Origin: UBA6170 sp942491385
Lineage (GTDB): Bacteria > Chloroflexota > Anaerolineae > Anaerolineales > Anaerolineaceae
Length of the DNA: 64,000 nucleotides
Direction of reading: 5' to 3'
Assembly: GCA_942491385.1 (NCBI GenBank)
Contig: CALOAF010000004.1
Location: 1-64,000 of the forward strand
The notes beneath the pieces are model-generated. The model made no database searches. It was not told the DNA's origin and saw only the letters and a list, made by a program, of their open reading frames with translations. Positions within the stretch are counted from its first letter, which is position 1. Every line of letters starts with the position of its first letter. A program made the position numbers and the translations under genes. Below, one piece after another: positions 43,589-51,903 of this stretch.

Positions 43589-44227
43589 TTAGTTGGTTGA
43601 AAATCGTAATTTCCGAACCAGGAAAATGATAACAATTAAGGCGATAGCAGCACCAAATAGTGCAGGTAGACCAACCTCATCCATAAAACCAGCAGTTGGC
43701 AGAGTGGTTGGTGTTACTTGTGGAGCCAACGTGCCTTGCGCAATTTGCGTCCCTAATGATCCTTGCGTCCCCATCAGTGTAGCAGCTGCTTGAGTCTGAA
43801 AGGCTGCTACTGTCGCTGTTCGGATGGCAGGATCCTGACCAGCTACTGAAGTTGATTGTGAACCCGCAACCGATGTAGCGGATGGCATTGCCACCACAGA
43901 GGTCTGGCTGGGCAGTATCGGTGTTGTGGATGGTGCCGCTTTTTGCGTGGAGAGTTTTTGCTCAACCTCCGCCGTTTGGGTCGCAATTAATGAAATTGCA
44001 GTATTTTGTGCTTGAATTTCAGCTGCCTGGCTTTGTAGATCAGATGTTGTTTTCGGTCGGAAAAGGATAACGTAGGCAATAATCGCTAAAATTGAGAAAA
44101 CAACGACAGCACCTAAAATACCAACACCAATGATGAATGGTCTGTTGCTGGAACCATTTCCATATGGTTTTTCTGATGAAGATTCTTCTTCAAATAATTC
44201 ATTGTCTTCTAATTGGTTGGGTTCCAT
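43589..44227 (-). CDS. Membrane protein with sorting-signal-like C-terminus
   Basis: A 212-residue protein not recognised as a named family. An acidic N-terminus precedes one membrane helix (FIIGVGILGAVVVFSILAII). A low-complexity T/Q/A/S region of about 110 residues follows, predicted extracytoplasmic and partly helical (QAAEIQAQNTAISLIATQT). The end is LPTAGF, a spacer, a second hydrophobic stretch (LPALFGAAIALIVIIFLV) and basic RKLR. This resembles a sortase signal without the canonical LPXTG. An AAGGAGA site precedes the ATG, 30 bases after the upstream gene, so it is probably the last gene of the minus-strand cluster. Confidence 0.6.
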   Translation of the reverse strand: MEPNQLEDNELFEEESSSEKPYGNGSSNRPFIIGVGILGAVVVFSILAIIAYVILFRPKTTSDLQSQAAEIQAQNTAISLIATQTAEVEQKLSTQKAAPSTTPILPSQTSVVAMPSATSVAGSQSTSVAGQDPAIRTATVAAFQTQAAATLMGTQGSLGTQIAQGTLAPQVTPTTLPTAGFMDEVGLPALFGAAIALIVIIFLVRKLRFSTN

Positions 44228-44257
44228 ATCTATCTCCTTAAATTAATACTTAATACT

Positions 44258-45307
44258 TTACTCCAGGATATCTAAATTCGCAAGCGGTATAGAAACCTGA
44301 TCTCCGTCACTAAACTCAATCGTTGCACAATTCGTTCGAATGCCATTCAATAATTTTGTTTTTTTTGAACTTATTTGCTTAATGATCGCAGCCTTACCGC
44401 TGTCAGGCCCGGTATTTACTCGTACCACACAACCATCCCTTAATTCCTGACCATCAACGGGTGGATTTGCTTCTACTGGTAATTGTATGATAATTTCTGG
44501 TTTTTCGAATTTTTTAACATCATATATTGCATTAAGAGAAACTATCTTTTTTTCATTCGATTTTATTAATTCGTATGCTCTTTCATTCAGAGGAGTATGC
44601 CCAAACCCTTCTAACAAAATGATCGGAATTGCACAGTTGAGAGCTGTGTTTGCAATCGAAGCGCTCATGCTGGAAAGGATTAGTCCTTTAATATTTAAAT
44701 CTTCAGCCGCTTTGAATACATCGCTATTGGCACAATAGCCACCCAGAACAATCGATCCCCTGAATGTCACATCTATCTTTTGTGGTGTTAGTTCTTCAGA
44801 CATCTCAACCATATTTGTAACAATTGGACCGGAAGTTGCTTTCTGGTTTCCCCACACGCCCTGAATCAAGGCTCCATTTGTTTCGATAACGACACCACGG
44901 AATGGAAGAATTTCAGTAACAATTGACTCAAATCCTGCTATTACTGGTTTGGGAGATTGTGTTAACCGAAGAACAATCTGACTCCCGATGATATTTATCA
45001 CTTCAGCATCAATTTGAGTTTTGACAGATTTTGACAATGCTCCGGAAGATTTGGCAAGCAAATCTCCTTTATTTATTTTATCGCCAACTTTCACATTGAT
45101 AGATCTGCGTGCATCATCCAAGTTTTTATAATTTAATTCTTTGCGAACATTCACAATTAGAAATTTTTCTTCTGGTATAAATTCTGCAATTGCATCAGCA
45201 GCGTCCACTTTTTGTCCCACGCGGACTAAAACATCACCCCGGCCAGGAAAAATCCTTGTCCTTTGTATTTTAGCTAATCCGAGTGTGTGATAGATTTGAG
45301 TTTCCAT
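44258..45307 (-). CDS. Barrel-sandwich/KOW-like accessory protein of the MutL-like cluster
   Basis: About 349 residues from the ATG at 45307. I recognise no named family. The N-terminal 120 residues contain two repeats that look like lipoyl/RnfC-type barrel sandwich hybrids (GDVLVRVGQKVDAADAIAEF and KVGDKINKGDLLAKSSG). A middle region has a GGYCANSDVFKAAEDLNIKG segment suggestive of an alpha/beta domain. The C-terminus is a KOW/SH3-like barrel (GCVVRVNTGPDSGKAAII ... VSIPLANLDIL). No lysine in an obvious lipoylation turn is seen. It directly follows the MutL-like gene, so a joint function is likely. Confidence 0.6.
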   Translation of the reverse strand: METQIYHTLGLAKIQRTRIFPGRGDVLVRVGQKVDAADAIAEFIPEEKFLIVNVRKELNYKNLDDARRSINVKVGDKINKGDLLAKSSGALSKSVKTQIDAEVINIIGSQIVLRLTQSPKPVIAGFESIVTEILPFRGVVIETNGALIQGVWGNQKATSGPIVTNMVEMSEELTPQKIDVTFRGSIVLGGYCANSDVFKAAEDLNIKGLILSSMSASIANTALNCAIPIILLEGFGHTPLNERAYELIKSNEKKIVSLNAIYDVKKFEKPEIIIQLPVEANPPVDGQELRDGCVVRVNTGPDSGKAAIIKQISSKKTKLLNGIRTNCATIEFSDGDQVSIPLANLDILE

Positions 45308-45331
45308 AATTTTAATTGATAGTTGCAATAA

Positions 45332-47068
45332 CTATGCCAGGATAATTCCCATGCTCTTGTGCCAGTTAGAGAAATGCTCGAATCTCTCTGCATCGTTTTT
45401 AGGCAGTTGAATCGGCCGACCACGCGCATCAAGAATTATGCCACATAATCCACCTTGAACAATCAAACCTTTGTTAATATTCTTTCCAAATTGGTTCATA
45501 TTGATATTTCCCAGGGGCTCAAAGAAAATTTTAACCATTTGCCCCGGTGATAAAGCAATTTTATAAATCGTTCCTTTGAGGATTTCTTCTTCTAAGTAAG
45601 TTCCATCTTTGTATTCCATTCTAATCTTTAGTATAGGTGTTCCAATTTTTGCTTTGGATTGTATGGAGAATACCTTGGCTAAAAGACTAATGGAAGGACC
45701 TTCTAACAATTGAATTGGTAAAATCGGATTATCTATAGCAATACTACCTAAAACAGGCAAAATACCATGCTGATCTATAAATAAATTTGTGATTCCTCTT
45801 GGTTGAATAGAATCCAATAGAAGGAGCGCAATATCATTGGGATTTTCAATGTTGGAAAGATAGCCTCCATTGATAATGATCTGTGTCCAATAATCTGAAG
45901 AAATCGAGAATTGATTTTTAAAATTTTGGTAATTCTTCCTTAATAAATTTTTTATCACGCCTAAATCCAGCAGATATTCATCTTTGCTATGAGGAATGGT
46001 GTTGGGTCTAATGGATTTTCCCCAAATAAAATTATTTATTTCTTCTAATTCTATGTTTTTTGGCAACCAATTAGAAATCTCTTTGATATTCGTTTCGGAA
46101 ACATATCGGTCTGGATCCTTAAATATTGAATTTACCACTACATTTTGATGTAGAGAACCGTTCATATTTCCTGCCATTGATATGATTTCTTTCCCTAAAT
46201 CAATGACGAATATATTTGCAGACTTCTCGTTGCTCAATTTGTTAAGAAATTTCGTCATAATTCCATTTGATTGTATATATGGGACAGGGACGGATTTCGC
46301 ATAACTGAATAAATACTCAAAGCCCGGGATTTTTTTCACCATCATTTGAGAAACGTTCTCATTGATTACGTTAAGTGCAGGCTGTAAATTCTCATCATTT
46401 AAGGTGGGTCGAATATTTTCTGTAACCGATAATTTCGCAATCTCAGCGCTCATTTCCTGTATCTTACTCACTATGGATGAATTCCCAGCATAAATAAGTT
46501 CTGGGGTTTTTTCCTTGGGTAAGTGTTTGATACAAAATAAAATAATCTCCATCATTCTAATAATCGATTTGTTTGCACCATTTTCTGTACCGCCTGAAAG
46601 CACAACGATGTCAGGACTTAGATTGACAACTGATGTTAAAATCTCATCAATTTTTCGAGGATCATTTAAGCTAATTTGATCTGAATGTTTTAAATGCGTC
46701 GAGTTGATTAAATGACCCAGGCTCGAAATCGACACATCATCTAATAAACCTGCCGAAATAATGGAGATTTGGTCTAGAAACCCATAGGTGAAAGCGACTT
46801 GATCAATCCCACTTCCGTCTGGTTGAGCAGGAACAATCAGACTCAAATGCTCATCTATCAACATTCTTCCCGTTATTTTTTGAAGATTATCGACGGCTTT
46901 ATAAAATCCTTCCCGAATATCGTTATACGGTGGCACAAAGGTGGTATCTGATTCACTCGTTGCCAGAAGGTGAAATTTTCCATCCACGACATCAAATAAA
47001 AATAATTTTGTGGAATAAAAATCAATTTTAATGCCTAAGACCGAAGAAAACTCAACTAATTCACTCAT
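45332..47068 (-). CDS. Glutamate mutase L (MutL)-like ASKHA-fold protein
   Basis: A 578-residue protein similar in layout to the MutL family (accessory protein of B12 glutamate mutase). Family-like blocks are PDIVVLSGGTENGANKSI, IIINGGYLSNI and the run LLLLDSIQPRGITNLFIDQH followed by GILPVLGSIA. The phosphate-1 loop is degenerate (IKIDFYSTKLFLF instead of DxGSTxTK) and phosphate-2 reads VIDLGKEIISMAG, so ATPase activity may be altered or lost. No glutamate mutase genes are nearby. The neighbours are membrane proteins and a barrel-sandwich protein, which argues for a different role. It lies three bases downstream of a membrane-protein gene. Confidence 0.72.
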   Translation of the reverse strand: MSELVEFSSVLGIKIDFYSTKLFLFDVVDGKFHLLATSESDTTFVPPYNDIREGFYKAVDNLQKITGRMLIDEHLSLIVPAQPDGSGIDQVAFTYGFLDQISIISAGLLDDVSISSLGHLINSTHLKHSDQISLNDPRKIDEILTSVVNLSPDIVVLSGGTENGANKSIIRMMEIILFCIKHLPKEKTPELIYAGNSSIVSKIQEMSAEIAKLSVTENIRPTLNDENLQPALNVINENVSQMMVKKIPGFEYLFSYAKSVPVPYIQSNGIMTKFLNKLSNEKSANIFVIDLGKEIISMAGNMNGSLHQNVVVNSIFKDPDRYVSETNIKEISNWLPKNIELEEINNFIWGKSIRPNTIPHSKDEYLLDLGVIKNLLRKNYQNFKNQFSISSDYWTQIIINGGYLSNIENPNDIALLLLDSIQPRGITNLFIDQHGILPVLGSIAIDNPILPIQLLEGPSISLLAKVFSIQSKAKIGTPILKIRMEYKDGTYLEEEILKGTIYKIALSPGQMVKIFFEPLGNINMNQFGKNINKGLIVQGGLCGIILDARGRPIQLPKNDAERFEHFSNWHKSMGIILA

Positions 47069-47071
47069 TTT

Positions 47072-47740
47072 TTACCCACTCATTAAATTATACAGAAATG
47101 TAATGATGAAGTTGACCCTTTCAATAAGAGCAAGTACTGATGAGATAATGACACCTGCAAAAATTGATCCTAATGTAATTCCAATAAATATGGTTCCAAT
47201 TTTTTTTAAAGTATGCATAATCTTTGAAAGAATTGTTTGATATTCTCCATCCACAATTGTTGAAAATTGGAAATATAATAACGATGAAACCGCTCCAATC
47301 AGGAGAATAATCCCTCCCATCAAATTTGAAAAATTTAATGAATTCAATGAAAATGGTTCTGTGATCATATCAATCATTGGGAGCAGGGTGCCTGAAAAGG
47401 CACTTGTCAATATGATTGCAGCACCACTGCCAACTAAAAATGCCAGAGAAGTATTTCCAATAGAACTCGTCTTGTTGAATAATTTAAAAATTAAAAGCGA
47501 AGAAAGTATGATAGGAATCAGTTGGATTGCTTTCTGGTTCAGATCTCCAGTTAACAACGGCAAGATTAATTTCGGAAGAAAAACTTGATAAAAAATCAAT
47601 ACAAATACATAAGCTGAAGATACACCAATAAAGAAATAAGTCGCAATTCTGAAAAGTGGGTTATCACCAAATATATAGCTGAAAATCATAATAGTCAGAA
47701 TGAAACTAAAGAGTAGCCAGAAAAATTGATCTTGATTCAT
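47072..47740 (-). CDS. Polytopic membrane protein of the MutL-like cluster (222 aa)
   Basis: About six to seven membrane helices in 222 residues, beginning FFWLLFSFILTIMIFSYIFG and continuing with PLFRIATYFFIGVSSAYVFV. No soluble domain and no family that I can name. Start overlaps the stop of the zinc-ribbon gene (ATGA) and the MutL-like gene follows within four bases, so it is an integral part of the cluster. Confidence 0.7.
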   Translation of the reverse strand: MNQDQFFWLLFSFILTIMIFSYIFGDNPLFRIATYFFIGVSSAYVFVLIFYQVFLPKLILPLLTGDLNQKAIQLIPIILSSLLIFKLFNKTSSIGNTSLAFLVGSGAAIILTSAFSGTLLPMIDMITEPFSLNSLNFSNLMGGIILLIGAVSSLLYFQFSTIVDGEYQTILSKIMHTLKKIGTIFIGITLGSIFAGVIISSVLALIERVNFIITFLYNLMSG

Positions 47741-50262
47741 TTATTTTTCTCATAATCTTCAGAATAGGCTTTATTAAAAATAGAAATTACACCACCTGCC
47801 AATATGAAAAACACAAACACCATGGCGGTTAGTTGAACAATTGCCCAATAGCGACCGATATTGTTAGTTTCAGTTTGTGAAAGCAAATTGAATGCCAATC
47901 CCCCTATCATCCCACTTAACATACCATCAACCTGGTTTGTTCTTAAGTATGGTTGAATCAGGGGGGAAGCTTTGGTGGTGGCTATTAATAACAAATTTGG
48001 ATCTTTTACTAATAAATGAATTTGCTCAATCCATAATTTTGCATTCTCTGAGTTATCAGTCAGCAAGACAATCATATCAAAATCATTTATTGTATCTATC
48101 TCAGAAAGAGGTCTGTTTTCCCAAATATTAATATTTAAGTCAATACCAGGTGAAGTTTCTTTTGGGTTCGACAGAAATGCTTGAATACCAGAACCATAAC
48201 CAGGCAAATAACCGAGATTTGTGATTCGCTCCTTAAAATTATAAGAAGGAACTCGAAGATGAACATTACTCATAATTTTTTCTGATACCAACACACCATT
48301 GGGATTTGTGGAAATTGATGTAACCCAATGGTTATTAGTAAATAAGCTTTCAAAGAAATCTCCCGAAATTAAATTTAATTCTGAATAAGAACTGGCATCT
48401 GTCTCAAATATGATCAAAATATTGGCAGGCAATTCATTCCGATTAAGATAACCAGTAGAAAGGGTATGGAATCTGATCGCATCTGCAGGTAAATTTTCAG
48501 GTAAGTTCTGGCCGGAGTGATCAATAAAAGATGAATAGATTACGATCAACAAAAGGAATACTGGAATTAAGTAAATTTCCACTCGATGAATAAATGAGTT
48601 CGGTTTCTTAATTGTTGTAGTAGTCTTCGCGGAAGGAGAAATGATTCCTTCCAAAATTTTAAGGTGGTCTTTTTGTTTATCGGTTATGTTGATGGTTGCC
48701 GAATAAGCTGGAGGAGGAGAGAAATTTTTGGTTAGATTTTCTGATGAAAGTACACCCTTGAAGCCTGCCAAAGGGCCAGATTTTTCAATTCGTTTCTGTG
48801 GTTTTTGTCTTGGAAGCTCTGGCGAGACCGCCTCAATGGGCCGAATGGCTTTTAGCCACTCAGGTAGATTCCCTTTTTCTATTTCAGGCGTGTGAGAAGA
48901 ATCTGATATATTATCATCTTCAATTGATTGAGAAATTTCTGACCCAGGTAAATCAAAATCGACATTTTTTAACCATTCAGGCACAGTTCCGAGCTTGAAT
49001 GGGGAAAAAGATTCATCAAATTCCTCTTTCGGTTCTTCAATTTCCGAGTCTTGAATATCAGCTTTGATTTCATCATCAATCGAATCTGATTCGTGAAGTT
49101 GAGTGCTATTGAGCCAATCGTCATTTTCATCAATCCCAATAAATGGTGATACTGAGAGATTTTTTAATTCTGAATCATTAAACAGGAAGGCAGGCTCGTC
49201 TGGTTGACTCTGGTCTTGATTGAGGTCAATTTGATCTCCTTGCGCGTCACTTTCCTGGAGATTGTTAGAATTTTCATCAACATCGATTTTCTCTTCCGGT
49301 AAAATATCAAGTTTATTGAATAACAGAACAGAATCATAAGTTTCTTCAATGTCCATCTCTGAATCATCTTCTGAGATTGATTCTTCAAAATCTTGTTCTT
49401 CTTTTTCAGGATTAATTTCCTTGAGGAATTCAATAAGCTCTTGAGATTCAGCACTACTCTCTGATTCAGAATTTGAATTTATCTCCTCTTCAGCTAGAAA
49501 ATTTGCTGTAGATAACCACTCAGGAATGTCAAATGGTTCTGGTGGTTTGCTCTCACCATCCAAAGGATCATCCTGATCTGGAGTTAACCAACCAGGGATA
49601 TCTGCATCGTCTAGAATTTCATCCTTTTCAGATAAATTAGAAACGTTTTTACTCAACCAATCAGGAAATTCCTCTGCAGGGATAACATTCTCATCATCCT
49701 CAAGATCGAGTGAAGAGGGAAATTCGATTTGCCAGTTTTTTTTAATCTCTTCTAATGTTGAAGCTGTGTCAGAAATTTCATCTTCGGAATCGACTTCGTT
49801 ATCATTTTCAAGCGATGATTCTGTGTTATTCGGTTCTTGCGTGTTTCGAAAATCAGATATCCAATCAACAGTCTCTTCCTCTTGTTGTTTTTCTTCGTCC
49901 CGCAGGGATTTGATCAAATCATCATTTTCAGTAGATAATGTTGAATGAAGGTCCAAGGGCTTTCTGGATTCCATCTGTTCAAATTCGCTATCCGTCTGTT
50001 TGATGTCTCTAATTCTTTTCAACCAATCAGGAGACTCTTCATTGCTATCGTCTATCGATTCAGGGGAGTCATCAACATTGCTGAATGTTTGGGAATCATC
50101 TGTTTGGTCGTCATACTTCGGCTCTCTTAAAAATGCCAACCAATCAGATTCTGAGCTCGAATCCAAAGCATTAGAACCAAAATTAAAACCACAATGAATG
50201 CATTTGGTTGCAGAAGGATCATTTTCATTCTTACATTGTGGGCAATAAAATTTTTCTACCAT
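47737..50262 (-). CDS. Zinc-ribbon membrane protein with repeated W-[LI] motifs
   Basis: An 841-residue protein of unusual build. Residues 7-24 form a zinc ribbon (CPQC and CIHC). Residues about 30-480 are highly acidic, S/E/D-rich and probably disordered, but carry nine spaced short motifs: SDWLAFL, PDWLKRI, VDWISDF, PDWLSKN, PGWLTPD, PEWLSTA, DDWLNST, PEWLKNV and PEWLKAI. A membrane helix (VEIYLIPVFLLLIVIYSSFI) near 570 is followed by an alpha/beta domain of about 230 residues and a last helix (YWAIVQLTAMVFVFFILAG). The cytoplasmic half looks like a scaffold that docks several partners through W-L motifs. It is coupled to the genes on both sides. Confidence 0.75.
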   Translation of the reverse strand: MVEKFYCPQCKNENDPSATKCIHCGFNFGSNALDSSSESDWLAFLREPKYDDQTDDSQTFSNVDDSPESIDDSNEESPDWLKRIRDIKQTDSEFEQMESRKPLDLHSTLSTENDDLIKSLRDEEKQQEEETVDWISDFRNTQEPNNTESSLENDNEVDSEDEISDTASTLEEIKKNWQIEFPSSLDLEDDENVIPAEEFPDWLSKNVSNLSEKDEILDDADIPGWLTPDQDDPLDGESKPPEPFDIPEWLSTANFLAEEEINSNSESESSAESQELIEFLKEINPEKEEQDFEESISEDDSEMDIEETYDSVLLFNKLDILPEEKIDVDENSNNLQESDAQGDQIDLNQDQSQPDEPAFLFNDSELKNLSVSPFIGIDENDDWLNSTQLHESDSIDDEIKADIQDSEIEEPKEEFDESFSPFKLGTVPEWLKNVDFDLPGSEISQSIEDDNISDSSHTPEIEKGNLPEWLKAIRPIEAVSPELPRQKPQKRIEKSGPLAGFKGVLSSENLTKNFSPPPAYSATINITDKQKDHLKILEGIISPSAKTTTTIKKPNSFIHRVEIYLIPVFLLLIVIYSSFIDHSGQNLPENLPADAIRFHTLSTGYLNRNELPANILIIFETDASSYSELNLISGDFFESLFTNNHWVTSISTNPNGVLVSEKIMSNVHLRVPSYNFKERITNLGYLPGYGSGIQAFLSNPKETSPGIDLNINIWENRPLSEIDTINDFDMIVLLTDNSENAKLWIEQIHLLVKDPNLLLIATTKASPLIQPYLRTNQVDGMLSGMIGGLAFNLLSQTETNNIGRYWAIVQLTAMVFVFFILAGGVISIFNKAYSEDYEKNK

Positions 50263-50883
50263 TTATTTCCTGTTATAGGGGCGATCAAATCCGAATAATA
50301 TTCTTAAGCTTGTCAGAATCGCACCCAATGAAATACCAACCAAAATACCGGTACTCCCGGCAGTTGGTAAAGCGTTTAATACAGTATTCACAGTTTTCAT
50401 CAACGGGAGTTTTTCTCCCATTGAAATAATTCCACTAAATAAAAGTAGAAAAATGACGGTAGAAATCCCAAAAACGATTGCCAGAAGGTTATGTTTTTTT
50501 CGAAAGAACCGGAAACTTGCCAGACTAAGAGTCAATGCCAACACTGCCATCAGGCTTGCTTCCACTGTAATAATTGTCGTGCTAGTAAGATTTTCAAAAA
50601 ATTTGTTGTTGGGACCTAATAAAATGCCAAGTAGCATCACTGTCAAAAAACCGACAATGAAAAACGGGCTGGCATAGTCACGTTTTTCATTGGAAAAGAC
50701 CTTATTCCAATGGACTGAAAATAAATTAATGATTGCGATGGCAAGCGCTATGGCACCCACGATAACTGCCCAGTCTAATAGATATAATCTAATATCCCCC
50801 AAAATTGTTTCCGGGAAAAATAATCCAAAAATTACCAAAAAGCCTGATATGGAAGATACGATGATGAGGAAAACCTTTTTCAT
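50263..50883 (-). CDS. Polytopic membrane protein of the MutL-like cluster (206 aa)
   Basis: About six membrane helices in 206 residues; starts MKKVFLIIVSSISGFLVIFG. The ATG at 50883 overlaps the DUF6754 stop (ATGA) and has a G-rich ribosome site; an earlier in-frame start adds a hydrophilic, cysteine-rich segment unlikely to be real. The last helix pair contains a glycine-rich stretch (ALPTAGSTGILVGISLGAI). No family recognised. The zinc-ribbon gene follows immediately. Confidence 0.7.
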   Translation of the reverse strand: MKKVFLIIVSSISGFLVIFGLFFPETILGDIRLYLLDWAVIVGAIALAIAIINLFSVHWNKVFSNEKRDYASPFFIVGFLTVMLLGILLGPNNKFFENLTSTTIITVEASLMAVLALTLSLASFRFFRKKHNLLAIVFGISTVIFLLLFSGIISMGEKLPLMKTVNTVLNALPTAGSTGILVGISLGAILTSLRILFGFDRPYNRK

Positions 50884-51630
50884 AATACCCCCCCGAATTT
50901 CAAGATTAGAACAATTATAATAATGGCAATGACAAACCATCTTAATGCATCCTGAATTAATAGAGAAACTTTAAATATTGGTTTATCGGACATTTGAGCT
51001 GGGATTGAAAAAATTTCCTCTCCAATTAAGGCATCTTCAGAATTGACGTAACTGACAGATTGTCCTTCTAAATTATCAGTGGCTGCTAAAGAAAAATGGT
51101 TCTTTTTATGATTTGAGTCAAGCAGTAAGCCAATTTCGGGGCCAATATTTCCCACAAATAATTGAGTTGATAATGCTTCATCAGACGAAGGTGGAATTGC
51201 GCCAGCGATGTAACTTAAGTTTGTGGCTCCAGTTAAGTAAGCGCTGGAATGAAAATCTGATCCAGAACTTGATTTGTCATTCACCACATTTTGATGCTGT
51301 GCTTGAGCCAAAAGGGTCAAATCGCCTGATCCTGTGGTAGTGACTGGAGGATTGTCACTTAAGATACTCTGGTCAATGATCTGGTCAAGTGTTTCCAAAC
51401 CAATTAACGATGCGGCTCCATGGATATTCAATAAGTCTGATTTTCCAAGGGAGACGTGCAATCCCTTGCCATGCTCAATGGATAAACCAATAGATTTCCT
51501 TTAAGTTTAAAAGTGCGCTGTTTTTCCTGATTTCAAATCGCTGCTTTAGAGAGGTGAAATAAAAAATACTCCCGAGGATCAGGATAATTAGAATAAACAT
51601 CAAAAAAAATGGTAAAACAGCGTTATTCAT
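50880..51630 (-). pseudogene. DUF6754-domain membrane protein, frameshifted near 51496
   Basis: The main part (HVSLGKSDLLNIHGAASLIG through PIFKVSLLIQDALRWFVIAI) matches what I know of DUF6754 proteins: a Rossmann-like alpha/beta core with a C-terminal membrane helix. An N-terminal membrane helix typical of the family (MNNAVLPFFLMFILIILILG) starts at ATG 51630 in another frame and runs to about residue 46 (LLNLKE), after which it would hit a stop. Removing one A from the AAA at 51497-51495 (minus strand) joins the halves as LNLKESIGLSIEHGKGLHVS and gives about 249 residues. A single-base error or true frameshift is therefore likely. Start overlaps the 80-residue gene upstream. Confidence 0.75.
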
Positions 51631-51865
51631 TAAATTCCTTATCAATAAATTCCAGAAATGCTTTTGATTGTTCCTGATCTTCCAATAATGTGGCTAACCC
51701 GTCAATGATTGAATGATGAAAAAATGGTTGGGTCATTAACAATGATTGTGCCGCCACAATCCTAACAGGACCGGCTGCATCCAATAAAAACCGAAATAAC
51801 CCTATCAAATGAGTTCGTTGCAAGTATTGAGCCCATTGATGCCAATTTTCGTGTTCGACCTGCAT
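51623..51865 (-). CDS. Small hypothetical protein, first gene of the MutL-like cluster
   Basis: An 80-residue, soluble, helix-rich protein (HENWHQWAQYLQRTHL, AAQSLLMTQPFFHHSIIDGL). No family recognised. A TATACT lies six bases before the ATG with no ribosome site, so it probably heads the operon on a leaderless mRNA. Its stop overlaps the DUF6754 start (ATGAATAA). Confidence 0.6.
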   Translation of the reverse strand: MQVEHENWHQWAQYLQRTHLIGLFRFLLDAAGPVRIVAAQSLLMTQPFFHHSIIDGLATLLEDQEQSKAFLEFIDKEFNE

Positions 51866-51871
51866 CAATTA

Positions 51872-51877
51872 AGTATA
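51872..51877 (-). promoter_or_regulatory. -10 element of the MutL-like cluster
   Basis: Minus-strand TATACT, six bases from the ATG at 51865; candidate leaderless promoter for the eight-gene unit. Confidence 0.45.
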
Positions 51878-51903
51878 GCAAATATTTATATTTAATTATC
51901 ATT

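Noticed and set aside
49164..50197. Several open frames on both strands within the acidic region of the zinc-ribbon gene
   Set aside because: They arise from biased S/E/D codons of the real gene; their translations are low-complexity with no start signals.
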